Below are positions 1-8,034 of a stretch of 13,121 nucleotides of DNA, piece after piece. The stretch is from Bacteroidales bacterium GP4. GTDB lineage: Bacteria; Bacteroidota; Bacteroidia; Bacteroidales; Muribaculaceae. Position 1 is the stretch's first letter, and each line of letters starts with the position of its first letter. Made by a program: the position numbers and the translations under genes. The notes beneath the pieces were generated by a model. It was not told the DNA's origin. It ran no database searches and worked only from the letters and a program-made list of their open reading frames with translations. The stretch is from NCBI GenBank assembly GCA_001701065.1, contig DAAL01000012.1, positions 1 to 13,121 of the forward strand, given 5' to 3'.

Positions 1-35
1 AAAGAGGCTGCGCCTATTTTTGACACAGCCTCTTT
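1..35. terminator. Terminator-like hairpin at left edge
   Basis: A perfect 10-bp inverted repeat pairs 1-10 (AAAGAGGCTG) with 26-35 (CAGCCTCTTT) around a 15-nt AT-rich spacer. The A-rich left arm and T-rich right arm mean it could end transcription in either direction. The right arm ends in TTT and is followed by a C, so the U tract is short. The gene it would serve lies outside the window. It separates the efflux operon from upstream transcription. Confidence 0.6.
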
Positions 36-36
36 C

Positions 37-48
37 TGCATATATGCA
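37..48. repeat. 12-bp perfect palindrome upstream of efflux operon
   Basis: TGCATATATGCA is self-complementary over all 12 bases. It sits right after the hairpin and 55 bp before the first efflux gene, where an operator or activator site would be expected. No regulator gene is present in the window to bind it, and AT-rich palindromes arise by chance fairly often, so the role is only inferred. Confidence 0.3.
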
Positions 49-71
49 TAAGAACTATTTTCCTTTTGCCG

Positions 72-101
72 ACGTTTCAATTACAATATAAAACGTTTCA
101 A
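72..101 (+). promoter_or_regulatory. Tandem 9-bp direct repeat before the efflux operon start
   Basis: ACGTTTCAA occurs exactly at 72-80 and again at 93-101, a period of 21 bp, or two helical turns, so both copies face the same side of the DNA. The second copy ends 2 bp before the ATG at 104. The stretch between holds TACAATATAAAA, and a TTTG lies at 65-68, so a promoter may overlap, though no good TAnnTTTG box is visible. A protein-binding pair controlling the pump operon is the simplest inference. Confidence 0.3.
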
Positions 102-103
102 CT

Positions 104-1516
104 ATGTCATTCCGAGTCATTACGACAATTTCCCTGGTAGCTGTTGCGGCACTTGCAGCATCGGCTGAAGCACCTGATGTATCCCGCACACAAACACAGG
201 AAAACCGTCCCTGGACCTACGTTTCCCCATATTCCGACCCCGATGCAGCGCAAAGTTCATGGTGGGAAAATTTCGGGGACCCGACATTAGACTCCTTGAT
301 TACTACCGCAAGAGCAAACAGTTATGATGTAATTGCGGCGTTGAAACGCGTTGATGCGGCAAGGGCACAGGTCGGAATGGCTAAATCCGGCTATTATCCT
401 AATATCGGCATATCTGCGGGATGGACCAAAGAGCGCATGAGCGGAATGACCTCAGCACGGGCAGTGCCGGCAACAACCACCGATTTTTTCAATGCTTCCG
501 CTACCGCAAGCTGGGAAATAGACATATTTGGAAAAGTAAGAGCTGGAGTCAACCGCTCCAAAGCTTCATATAAAGCATCACGCGCTGAATTTGACGGGGT
601 GCTGCTATCTGTTTCCGCTGAAATCGCAACAACATATTTCAGTTACAGAGTTGCACAGGCACAGCTTGCAGTTGCGCTCGACCATAGCGAATCGCAGCTT
701 AAAATCGTGAAGATTGCGGAAGCGCGCCATGAAACCGGGCTTGCTTCGGCTCTCGATGTCGCACAGGCAAAAACCGTGTATTATTCAACACTCTCCACTA
801 TATCACCGCTCCGCTCACAGCTCCACTCATTGCGCAATTCCCTTGCACTGCTTGCCGGAATACCGTCAGAATCTCTCCCGGCATCGCTTGATTCAATAGC
901 AACGCTGCCCGAATGCGTGCCGATACCGCTAACCGGAGTTCCAGCCGACATCCTCCGCCAGCGCCCCGATATTATGGAATCAGAGCAGAATATCGCAGCC
1001 GCAGCAGCCGCACTCGGAGTGGCTAAGAAAGATTTCCTTCCCACATTATCAATAAACGGAAGCATCGGCACCCAAAGCCATGATGCTGGAAACCTGTTTA
1101 AAAGCGGAAGCATAGCTTACAGCATCGCGCCCACGCTCACTTGGACTGTTTTCAACGGGTTCAACCGCAAATATGCCGTTGCCGAAGCAAAATCACAGAT
1201 GGAAGCGCTCATCGAGGAATACCATTTTACGCTCCAGAATGCAGCAATAGAAGTTGACAACGCAACATATTCTTACGCCCGCTCCCTGGAAACCATCACC
1301 GACATGAACGAAACCGAGCGTCAGAGCCGCGAAGCATATGTCCGTGCAGTTGAATTGTACAAGAGCGGCAATTCCAGTTTTACAAACGTTGCCGATGCGC
1401 AGATGTCCTATCTCACATACGCCAACCAGCTCATCACAGCGAGGGGAAATGCCCTCGCAACCCTCGTCACACTTTACAAAGCCCTTGGGGGCGGAATTTC
1501 AGACCTGAATTTATAA
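104..1516 (+). CDS. TolC/OprM-family outer-membrane efflux channel (OMF)
   Basis: This is the outer-membrane exit duct of a tripartite RND efflux pump, a trimer with an outer-membrane barrel and a long periplasmic helical tunnel. The 470 residues are the usual length for the OprM/CusC/NodT branch. A signal peptide covers about residues 1-22 (hydrophobic stretch then ASA-E). There is no lipobox cysteine, unlike many OprM relatives, so it is probably not lipidated. Two outer-membrane efflux repeats follow, at about residues 50-240 and 275-465. The family hallmark WEIDIFGKVRAG ends the first strand region, and PADILRQRPDI (280-290) opens the second repeat. It is the first gene of a three-gene unit, 28 bp before the adaptor gene. 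Putting the OMF first is less common than adaptor-pump-OMF in Bacteroides. The family call is secure; the substrate cannot be read from the sequence. Confidence 0.93.
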   Translation: MSFRVITTISLVAVAALAASAEAPDVSRTQTQENRPWTYVSPYSDPDAAQSSWWENFGDPTLDSLITTARANSYDVIAALKRVDAARAQVGMAKSGYYPNIGISAGWTKERMSGMTSARAVPATTTDFFNASATASWEIDIFGKVRAGVNRSKASYKASRAEFDGVLLSVSAEIATTYFSYRVAQAQLAVALDHSESQLKIVKIAEARHETGLASALDVAQAKTVYYSTLSTISPLRSQLHSLRNSLALLAGIPSESLPASLDSIATLPECVPIPLTGVPADILRQRPDIMESEQNIAAAAAALGVAKKDFLPTLSINGSIGTQSHDAGNLFKSGSIAYSIAPTLTWTVFNGFNRKYAVAEAKSQMEALIEEYHFTLQNAAIEVDNATYSYARSLETITDMNETERQSREAYVRAVELYKSGNSSFTNVADAQMSYLTYANQLITARGNALATLVTLYKALGGGISDLNL

Positions 1517-1544
1517 TTGTAAAACCTCACATATCCATATTTTT

Positions 1545-2660
1545 ATGCACTACAAATTCGCCACTATCCTGCTTGCCGCGTTAGCCGCCGGTTCTATGGC
1601 ATGCACACGAAAAACCGCCGACCATTCATCACAGGCTCCTGAAATCCAGGTTGCGGAAGCGGTCACCGACTCGCTGACATTGTATAAAACTTATCCCGGA
1701 ACGCTGAATGCAAACAGCACCGTAAATGTTGTCGGCAGGGTTAACGGCACCCTGCTCACATCAAACTTCAAAGGTGGCGACCTTGTGCATAAAGGGCAAG
1801 TGCTCTTCACTATTGAGGACCGCACATACCGCGATGCAGTGCAGCAGGCGCAAGCACAGCTTGCATCGGCAAAAAGCGCCAATGAGTATGCTACCAAGCA
1901 GTATGCCGCAATGAAAAAAGCCCTTGAAAGCGATGCCGTTTCGCAGATGGAGGTCGCACAGGCTAAAAATTCGATGGAATCAAGCCAGGCGGCTATCAAA
2001 AGCGCCGAAGCGGCATTGCGCACCGCTACCACAAACCTGGGGTACTGCACCGTCACTGCACCTGTCACCGGACATATCTCTTCTCGCAATGTAGACCCGG
2101 GAGCATATATAGGAGGTGAAGGCGCACCGGTCAATCTCGCAACAATATATGCCGATGATGAGGTTCATGCCACTTTCTTCATAGAGGATGATTCATTCAT
2201 GAGGATGTACTCCACCAAAGCGAACCGTGAAGGCATAGACTACTCCGCGATACCACTGATTTTCAGCGAAGAGCTGCCACACTCCTATACCGCTGACCTA
2301 AACTATATGGCTCCCGAGGTAAATCCTTCTACCGGCACTATCGAAGTAAAGGCAAACATCGCCAACACGTACAACGAGCTGCGTGCTGGAATGTATGTAT
2401 CCGTAAAACTCCCGTGGAAAACCGACCCGGCGGCAGTGCTTGTCAAAGACGCCTCACTGTCAACTGACCAGCTTGGCAAATACCTTTACACTGTCAATGA
2501 CTCAAATAAGGTTGTCTACACCCCGGTAAAAGTAGGCGACCTGTACCAGGACACTCTCCGCATTATCACCGACGGCATCAAGCCCGGCACCAAATATGTC
2601 ACCAAAGCTATGCTTAAGGTACGCCCCGGCATGACTGTCAATCCTGTTCTCACCCGCTAA
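1545..2660 (+). CDS. RND efflux periplasmic adaptor (membrane fusion protein), lipoprotein
   Basis: The adaptor bridges the inner-membrane RND pump and the outer-membrane channel. The start gives a lipoprotein signal with lipobox S-M-A-C and Cys20 as the lipidated residue, so it would be anchored to a membrane and face the periplasm. Order of domains in the 371 residues: first half of the lipoyl-like fold (about 50-92, with FKGGDLVHKGQVLFTIEDR), an Ala/Gln-rich alpha-helical hairpin (about 92-165), second half of the lipoyl fold (about 165-190, with CTVTAPVTGHIS), beta-barrel (about 200-285), then the membrane-proximal domain to the end. This is the AcrA/MexA layout at normal length. It lies between the channel and pump genes with gaps of 28 and 15 bp, so the three are almost certainly cotranscribed. 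Confidence 0.94.
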   Translation: MHYKFATILLAALAAGSMACTRKTADHSSQAPEIQVAEAVTDSLTLYKTYPGTLNANSTVNVVGRVNGTLLTSNFKGGDLVHKGQVLFTIEDRTYRDAVQQAQAQLASAKSANEYATKQYAAMKKALESDAVSQMEVAQAKNSMESSQAAIKSAEAALRTATTNLGYCTVTAPVTGHISSRNVDPGAYIGGEGAPVNLATIYADDEVHATFFIEDDSFMRMYSTKANREGIDYSAIPLIFSEELPHSYTADLNYMAPEVNPSTGTIEVKANIANTYNELRAGMYVSVKLPWKTDPAAVLVKDASLSTDQLGKYLYTVNDSNKVVYTPVKVGDLYQDTLRIITDGIKPGTKYVTKAMLKVRPGMTVNPVLTR

Positions 2661-2675
2661 AGTCCACTTATAGCT

Positions 2676-5600
2676 ATGTTCTCACGTTTCTTTATCGACC
2701 GACCGACATTCTCTATCGTCATAGCCATTATTATGGTGCTTGCCGGGTTGCTGACTGTCAAATCGCTGCCGGTAGCGCAATACCCCGATATTACTCCACC
2801 TACAGTAATGGTTTCTGCAACATATCCCGGAGCGGATGCCAAGACCGTTGCCGAAACTGTTGGAGTGCCCCTTGAAGAGCAGATTAACGGTGTGGAAGGC
2901 ATGATGTACATGAGTTCCAATTCCGGCAGTGACGGCAGTTACAGCCTTACCGTCACCTTTGAAAACGGCACTGATGTCGATATGGCTGCGGTGAAAATCC
3001 AGAACCGCATTTCAATGGCTGAGGCATCTCTGCCGTCAGCTGTAAAGCAGCAGGGGGTCAGCGTCATGTCGCAGAGCAGCAACATCATCCTGTTTGTCGC
3101 CCTTGAGACAGATGACCCGGAACGTTACGATGCCTTATACCTCACCAACTATGCAAAACTCCACCTTGTCGATGCCATTTCACGCATTGACGGAGTTGGA
3201 GGCGTAGGGGCTTTTGGCGCAGGCGAGTACAGCATGCGCATTTGGCTTGACCCGCAGAAAATGCAGGTGCGCAACCTGACACCCTCTGATGTTATGGGAA
3301 TGATTGAGTCGCAGAACATGGAGGTGTCGGCAGGCTCTGTCGGAGCGGCACCAACTACTGCCGACAACCAGTTCCAGTACACCCTCACCAGCAAAGGGCG
3401 CCTGCAGTCGCCGGAAGAATTTGCCAATATCGTGCTCCGCGTTAACGATGACGGCAGCATGCTTCGCCTTAAGGATGTGGCGACAGTTGACCTCGGCAGT
3501 GAGGATTATGCGCAGATTTCACGCGTCAATTCCGGTGAGGCGGCATTGATGGGAATATACCAGCTTCCGGGAGCAAACGCCCTTGAAGTTACCGATAAGG
3601 TCATAGCGGAGCTTGACCACCTTCAGGAATATATGCCGGACGGAGTGCACTACCGCATTGTGCTCAATACATCCGACTTTGTGGATGCCTCCATTGAGGA
3701 ACTCCTTGTAACCTTCGTCGAAACCTCCATCCTCGTGATGCTTGTTATCCTCCTTTTCCTCCAGAACTGGCGCGCTGTCATAATACCGATGCTCACCATA
3801 CCGGTATCGCTTATCGCCACATTTGCAGTGATGAAGTTCATGGGATTCTCGCTCAACACCCTCACCCTCTTCGGTCTTGTGCTTGCAATCGCCATAGTGG
3901 TGGATGATGCCATAGTGGTGGTGGAGGACTGCGCCCGTCTTGTGGACGAGGGCAAGTTGTCACGACGGCAAGCAGCCGAAAAGGCTATGGAAGAACTTAC
4001 CGGTCCGGTAGTGGGCGAAGTGCTTGTGCTGCTGTCAGTGTTTGTGCCCACAGCGTTCATCAGCGGGATAACAGGCGAACTTTACAAGCAGTTTGCATTG
4101 ACCATCGCAGTGTCCACAGCGTTCTCAGGCTTCAATGCACTTACTTTCACCCCCGCCATGTGCGCGCTGTTCCTTACTCCGAGGAATAAGAATACAAAGA
4201 ACCCCATATACCGCATATTCAACAAAGGATACAATGCAGTGGAAGCATTCTACGGCAGGACTATAGGACACATGCTCAACCATGCGAAAGTGTCGTTGCT
4301 GACATTTGTGGTCATAATATTCATAGGAGCATTCTTATTCATCAAGTGGCCTACAAGTTTTGTGCCGCAGGAGGACCAAGGCTACTTCATGACCTCAGTG
4401 ACCCTTCCGGTGGGAGCCTCACAGGAACGCACCCAAAAGATAGTGGACGAACTGTCAGAAACTATAAGAAAAGAGATTCCCGAAGTCAAGGATGTAATGT
4501 CGACAGCCGGATTCAACATGATGGCGGGAGGCGTGATGTCCAACGGCGGCTCACTCTTTGTGATTCTTAAACCATGGAGCGAACGCAAGGGCAAAGACCA
4601 AAGCGTGGATGCCATAATCGAAAAAGTGGATGAGATGGGCGCACGGATTCAGGAAGCATCGATATTTTCGGTCAATCCGCCAGCCATCGCAGGTCTTGGG
4701 ATGTCATCGGGACTCGAAATGCAGTTGCTTGACATAAACAACCGAGGAACTGCGGAACTTAAGAAAGCTGTAGAAGCGATACAAGAAGCTGCCGCCAAAG
4801 ACCCGAAAATAGCGCAAGTGACTTCGCTTTTCCAAGGTCTTGTGCCGCAATACCGCCTGAACATCGACCGTGACAAGGCTAAACTCCAGGGATTGACCAT
4901 GGAAAGCATCTACTCCACCTTAGGTGCCTACATGGGAGGAAGCTACGTCAATGATTTCAATGAATTCGGGCGCATGTATCAGGTCACGCTTAAAGGCGAC
5001 GACACCGCACGAGGCAACATCGATGATGTGCTGAAACTCAGTGTGCGCAACGATCAGGGTGCAATGGTGCCGTTTGCGTCATTCTCCACTGTTGAATCCA
5101 TAATGGGCGAACCCACAGCGTCGCGCTACAACATGTACGGAACCGCATCGCTCACCGCCACGCCGGCAAAAAACGTCAGCACCGGCGACGCGCTGAAAGC
5201 CATGGAAGAACTCGTACATGAAACATTAGGAACCAATTTTGCCTATGCATGGACGGGAGAGGCATATCAGGAGTCGCAATCAGGCACAACTGTCACCATA
5301 GTGTTCGTGCTTGCGTTCCTGCTCACTCTGCTTGTACTTGCAGCACAGTATGAAAGTTGGACCGACCCTATAGCCGTGATACTCGCCATGCCCGTAGCGA
5401 TATTAGGTACCGTTATAGGATGTATCATCATGAGTCAGAGCATAAGTATCTACACTCAGATAGGTCTTATACTTCTTCTCGGACTCGGGGCAAAGAACGC
5501 CATCCTTATCGTGGAATACGCCACTTACTTCCGTGCAACTGGAGTTGACATACGCAAATCAGCCCACGATGCCGGATTGATACGATTCCGTCCTATCATG

Positions 5601-5846
5601 ATGACAGCAATAGCCTTTATATTCGGTGTGATGCCCATGATGTTTGCCACAGGTGCCGGTGCCGAGAGCCGAATATCGTTAGGCGCGGCTGTGGTTTGGG
5701 GCATGTTAATCAACGCCATCCTCGGAACCCTGTTCGTACCAAACTTCTGGGAACTGATGCAGACAATTCAGGAAAAATATATAGGCAAGCTATTCAAAGG
5801 TGTGGACGATGTGCCGCCGGGCGACAACAACATCAAATCAGTATAA
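2676..5846 (+). CDS. AcrB-type RND multidrug efflux transporter (HAE1 family)
   Basis: This is the proton-driven inner-membrane pump, a homotrimer that takes drugs or amphiphiles from the periplasm and outer leaflet and passes them to the channel. The start is fixed by the family signature [10 protein letters not shown] at residue 1. At 1056 residues it matches AcrB (about 1050). Layout: TM1 (about 12-30), first periplasmic porter/docking loop, TM2-6, TM7 (about 540-557), second periplasmic loop, TM8-12. The proton relay is intact: paired Asp410/Asp411 in TM4 ([10 protein letters not shown]) and Lys940 in TM10 (GLGAKNA), matching AcrB Asp407/Asp408/Lys940. The short hydrophobic TM4 motif marks the HAE1 rather than the heavy-metal (CusA) branch. 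It is the last gene of the operon, followed after 4 bp by a hairpin terminator. The substrate range is unknown. Confidence 0.96.
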   Translation: MFSRFFIDRPTFSIVIAIIMVLAGLLTVKSLPVAQYPDITPPTVMVSATYPGADAKTVAETVGVPLEEQINGVEGMMYMSSNSGSDGSYSLTVTFENGTDVDMAAVKIQNRISMAEASLPSAVKQQGVSVMSQSSNIILFVALETDDPERYDALYLTNYAKLHLVDAISRIDGVGGVGAFGAGEYSMRIWLDPQKMQVRNLTPSDVMGMIESQNMEVSAGSVGAAPTTADNQFQYTLTSKGRLQSPEEFANIVLRVNDDGSMLRLKDVATVDLGSEDYAQISRVNSGEAALMGIYQLPGANALEVTDKVIAELDHLQEYMPDGVHYRIVLNTSDFVDASIEELLVTFVETSILVMLVILLFLQNWRAVIIPMLTIPVSLIATFAVMKFMGFSLNTLTLFGLVLAIAIVVDDAIVVVEDCARLVDEGKLSRRQAAEKAMEELTGPVVGEVLVLLSVFVPTAFISGITGELYKQFALTIAVSTAFSGFNALTFTPAMCALFLTPRNKNTKNPIYRIFNKGYNAVEAFYGRTIGHMLNHAKVSLLTFVVIIFIGAFLFIKWPTSFVPQEDQGYFMTSVTLPVGASQERTQKIVDELSETIRKEIPEVKDVMSTAGFNMMAGGVMSNGGSLFVILKPWSERKGKDQSVDAIIEKVDEMGARIQEASIFSVNPPAIAGLGMSSGLEMQLLDINNRGTAELKKAVEAIQEAAAKDPKIAQVTSLFQGLVPQYRLNIDRDKAKLQGLTMESIYSTLGAYMGGSYVNDFNEFGRMYQVTLKGDDTARGNIDDVLKLSVRNDQGAMVPFASFSTVESIMGEPTASRYNMYGTASLTATPAKNVSTGDALKAMEELVHETLGTNFAYAWTGEAYQESQSGTTVTIVFVLAFLLTLLVLAAQYESWTDPIAVILAMPVAILGTVIGCIIMSQSISIYTQIGLILLLGLGAKNAILIVEYATYFRATGVDIRKSAHDAGLIRFRPIMMTAIAFIFGVMPMMFATGAGAESRISLGAAVVWGMLINAILGTLFVPNFWELMQTIQEKYIGKLFKGVDDVPPGDNNIKSV

Positions 5847-5850
5847 CACA

Positions 5851-5880
5851 ATAAGGGCGAGTCGATTGACCCGCCCTTAT
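5851..5880. terminator. Bidirectional terminator between convergent genes
   Basis: ATAAGGGCG (5851-5859) pairs perfectly with CGCCCTTAT (5872-5880). Inside, after one mismatch, GTC/GAC (5861-5863 with 5868-5870) closes a GATT loop, so most of the sequence is paired. It lies 4 bp after the RND pump stop and 25 bp after the end of the minus-strand TPR gene. T-rich sequence follows on the plus side and A/T-rich sequence on the minus side. It would serve both genes. Confidence 0.8.
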
Positions 5881-5905
5881 ATTTATAATCACACTTACAA
5901 AAATA

Positions 5906-6589
5906 CTATTTTGCTGCCGATGCCTGATACTCAGCGCGCGCAATGTATTTGTCTATATCAAGACGATAAGCGTTAGTGTACTGAGGATAATCCTTCTTAA
6001 CTGACTGGAGCACCTTAAGCTCAGCTGCGTAATCTTTCTGCTCTCTAAGCACTGTAGCTTTCTTCATCATGAAAAGAGGAGTGTAAAGAGGATTGTCGTT
6101 GCTTACGCTGATAGCTTTATCATAGCAAGAAAGTGCCTGATGATACTGCTGAAGATTTACGTAGCAGTCGCCTTCAAGTGACTTGGCTGCTGCGCCAACA
6201 ACTTCTTCTTTAGGATCAAAGTTCTTCAACTGATTGATGGCATCTTGATATTTACCGTCTTTGTAAAGCAATGTAGCAGCCATGAGAGCTGCACGGTTGC
6301 CGCCGTCGTAACCCTTCTCAGCAGCTTCCTGATAAAGCGCAAGAGCTGTGGAGTCGTTACCTTGAGTCAATTCGATATCAGCCTTAGACACAGCCTCGGT
6401 AGCAGCCTGTGACTTGGGATTGCGGATAGCGAAGATATAGATAATCACAACAACCGCGATAACGGAAAGGATAATCATAATCCACACCAGCCATTTCTGA
6501 CCCTGACTCACTTTTTCTTTCAATTCTTCGTTGTCCTTGTTTACCTCATCTAAGGCAATAGGCTCATTTTTTGGATTTTGTTCTGCCAT
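5906..6589 (-). CDS. Membrane-anchored TPR protein, YfgM-like
   Basis: The 227-residue protein starts with a charged, Lys/Glu-rich cytoplasmic segment (1-32). One transmembrane helix follows (about 33-53, WLVWIMIILSVIAVVVIIYIF truncated at either end), then helical repeats outside the cytoplasm. TPR-like helix pairs can be placed at about 63-95, 97-127, 134-167 and 172-205; the third has the typical GDCYVNLQQYHQALSCYDKA pattern. Short N-terminus, single TM and periplasmic TPRs, at a length close to the 206-residue YfgM, suggest a YfgM-like role at the translocon or with periplasmic chaperones, but this is by architecture only. It is monocistronic: convergent with the efflux operon and divergent from the sigma operon. 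The coding sequence looks intact, with the start at the only in-frame Met before the charged segment. Confidence 0.82.
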   Translation of the reverse strand: MAEQNPKNEPIALDEVNKDNEELKEKVSQGQKWLVWIMIILSVIAVVVIIYIFAIRNPKSQAATEAVSKADIELTQGNDSTALALYQEAAEKGYDGGNRAALMAATLLYKDGKYQDAINQLKNFDPKEEVVGAAAKSLEGDCYVNLQQYHQALSCYDKAISVSNDNPLYTPLFMMKKATVLREQKDYAAELKVLQSVKKDYPQYTNAYRLDIDKYIARAEYQASAAK

Positions 6590-6618
6590 TTTATTAAGTA
6601 TTTATGTTTATTTCTTAA

Positions 6619-6645
6619 CAAATTATACCAATTCAATGTTGCAAA
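6619..6645 (-). promoter_or_regulatory. Candidate promoter of the TPR gene
   Basis: Read on the minus strand, TATAATTTG lies at 6627-6619, close to the Bacteroidota -7 box TAnnTTTG. A TTTG lies upstream at 6645-6642. The spacing of 14-15 nt is shorter than the usual 19-21, and the next TTTG (6656-6653) is too far away, so only the -7 box is convincing. It would leave a leader of about 20-25 nt. Confidence 0.35.
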
Positions 6646-6727
6646 TTTAACTCAAATTCCCAACACGACAAAATTATTCGACAATAAAAGACTTTCCACA
6701 AGCCCGCAAATGGCGTTATGAGAAATA

Positions 6728-6778
6728 TTTTTTGATAAAACGATAAAATTTCATACCGTTTATAAATCTTTTTTGATA
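6728..6778 (+). promoter_or_regulatory. AT-rich divergent region with repeated TTTTTTGATA
   Basis: Within the 239-bp gap between the divergent TPR and sigma genes, TTTTTTGATA occurs at 6728-6737 and again at 6769-6778, 41 bp apart. The TTTG of the first copy (6731-6734) is followed after 19 nt by TACCGTTTA (from 6754), a partial match to the Bacteroidota -7 box. This may be the promoter of the sigma operon. In such AT-rich DNA the repeat could be chance. No small ORF of note is seen in the gap on either strand. Confidence 0.3.
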
Positions 6779-6828
6779 TATTTCCGTCTACTTAATAAAA
6801 GGACATAAAACCAACACCGGAAACAGCA

Positions 6829-7329
6829 ATGGACTATACCGCACAACAGCGCCTGAAGCAACTGGAATGTCTTGTCACCCAACGGCAAGACTGGTTGTTC
6901 CGTTTCGCCTACATGCGCATCGGAATCCGCGAAGACGCTGAAGACATTATACAGGAAGTGTTCATTTCGTTGTTTCGGATGATTAAGAGCGGCAAAGGAA
7001 TCAAGGATATCGACCACTATATATTAAGGAGCATCAGCAATGCATGCACCGACTACCACCGGCGGCACGGAGTGACAATGCTGTCGATAGAAGAAGCGGA
7101 GAATATCCCTGTGACCGAGACTGACAAACCGATGCATGAGGAATTCATCAGAATCAACCGCCTGCTGAACGCACTGCCGTCCGAACAGTCGGAAACCGTA
7201 AGGCTGAAATGCTACGACGGTCTTACATTCCGGCAAATAGCCGATCTGCAGGAGATTTCCGAGTCGACGGTGAAATCACGCTACCGCTATGCGATAAAAC
7301 ATATTCAGGAACAATTAAAAAAGCCATAA
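6829..7329 (+). CDS. ECF-type RNA polymerase sigma factor (sigma-70 family)
   Basis: This small alternative sigma factor recruits RNA polymerase to a dedicated set of promoters, usually envelope-related. The 166 residues hold only regions 2 and 4, as in group 4 (ECF) sigmas. Region 2 spans about 19-81, with DAEDIIQEVF (36-45) as the core-binding signature and a Tyr/His/Arg-rich end for -10 recognition. Region 4 spans about 106-162, with LPSEQSETVRLKCYDGLTF followed by the helix-turn-helix IADLQEISESTVKSRYRYA for -35 contact. No extra C-terminal domain is present. It leads an operon: the next gene starts 2 bp after its stop and encodes a membrane protein, the usual place of a cognate anti-sigma factor. 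It is divergent from the TPR gene. The signal and target promoters are unknown. Confidence 0.92.
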   Translation: MDYTAQQRLKQLECLVTQRQDWLFRFAYMRIGIREDAEDIIQEVFISLFRMIKSGKGIKDIDHYILRSISNACTDYHRRHGVTMLSIEEAENIPVTETDKPMHEEFIRINRLLNALPSEQSETVRLKCYDGLTFRQIADLQEISESTVKSRYRYAIKHIQEQLKKP

Positions 7330-7331
7330 TA

Positions 7332-8015
7332 ATGAACGACGACATTTATGACATAGACGATATTGAACGGATATTGAGCCCGCAATGCGAGTTTCACGCA
7401 TCGGATAAACTGAAATCCAAGATTATGGATGAAGCCGAAACTCTATCACGTCCCAAGATTATACGGTTTGCCCCATGGCTTGCCGCCGCCTGCGTGGCTG
7501 GAGTGCTCGTTGCGCTTATCACCTATTTTAATACCGGTAACGACATTACGCCGGAAGTCGACCTACTGACCGAGAAAGTACTTAACGACACCACTCAAGT
7601 GCTGACCGTGGGTGTCCTTCCCGAAGAAAAGCTGATAGCTATGGCACCGGCGACGAAGACAATCCCGGTGAATGTACATAAGACCACGACCGACATTGAA
7701 GTTTCGGTAGCTCCATCCTCCGCTTGCAATGATGAACGCAACGACACAACTGATACCGAATGTGATGCCACCGATGCCGATGAGGCTACTAATCAGAATG
7801 AAGGAGCGATGCCCATGAGTTCACGTTACGGAGAAATGCCGATGCGGACAATTCTTACCGAGGCAGAAATTCCTGTCACCAATCCTGAAAATCTCGCATA
7901 TACTCCTGAAGAGATTGACTTGATAAGACGACAGGAAGATGAAGCCTACCTGAACCGCTTACAATTGATGGTGGAGATTGCAGAACACCTTGTTGAGGAG
8001 AACTTTAAACTATAA
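7332..8015 (+). CDS. Single-pass membrane protein, putative anti-sigma factor
   Basis: I do not recognise a named family. The ATG at 7332 is chosen because it follows the sigma stop by 2 bp. An in-frame ATG at 7209 would add 41 residues that overlap the sigma gene and look like read-through of another frame. The resulting 227 residues have an acidic N-terminal cytoplasmic segment (1-45, DIDDIERILS then KLKSKIMDEA) and one TM helix (about 46-66, FAPWLAAACVAGVLVALITY). A periplasmic part follows, with a Thr/Asp/Asn-rich low-complexity stretch (about 118-160). The end is a charged helical tail (about 191-227, TPEEIDLIRRQEDEAYLNRL). A short cytoplasmic segment, a TM and an extracytoplasmic domain, directly after an ECF sigma gene, is anti-sigma topology. 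No zinc HxxxCxxC or FecR motif is visible, so the role is inferred from position. Confidence 0.75.
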   Translation: MNDDIYDIDDIERILSPQCEFHASDKLKSKIMDEAETLSRPKIIRFAPWLAAACVAGVLVALITYFNTGNDITPEVDLLTEKVLNDTTQVLTVGVLPEEKLIAMAPATKTIPVNVHKTTTDIEVSVAPSSACNDERNDTTDTECDATDADEATNQNEGAMPMSSRYGEMPMRTILTEAEIPVTNPENLAYTPEEIDLIRRQEDEAYLNRLQLMVEIAEHLVEENFKL

Positions 8016-8034
8016 CATTTAAATATTATATCAT

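Noticed and set aside
3650..4060. Long minus-strand ORF inside the RND pump gene, with similar ones at 781-1113, 1691-2134 and 10217-10669
   Set aside because: They lie wholly inside conserved genes, have low-complexity Ser/Thr/Arg-rich translations and no motifs, and reflect the codon bias of the true strand.
6760..7017. Minus-strand ORF of 85 codons opposite the sigma factor
   Set aside because: It is antisense to the conserved region 2 and its translation resembles no family. No promoter or start context supports it.
7209..7331. Extended N-terminus of the putative anti-sigma protein from an ATG at 7209
   Set aside because: It overlaps the conserved region 4 of the sigma gene by over 120 bp and adds residues without sense. 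The ATG at 7332, 2 bp after the sigma stop, is far more natural.
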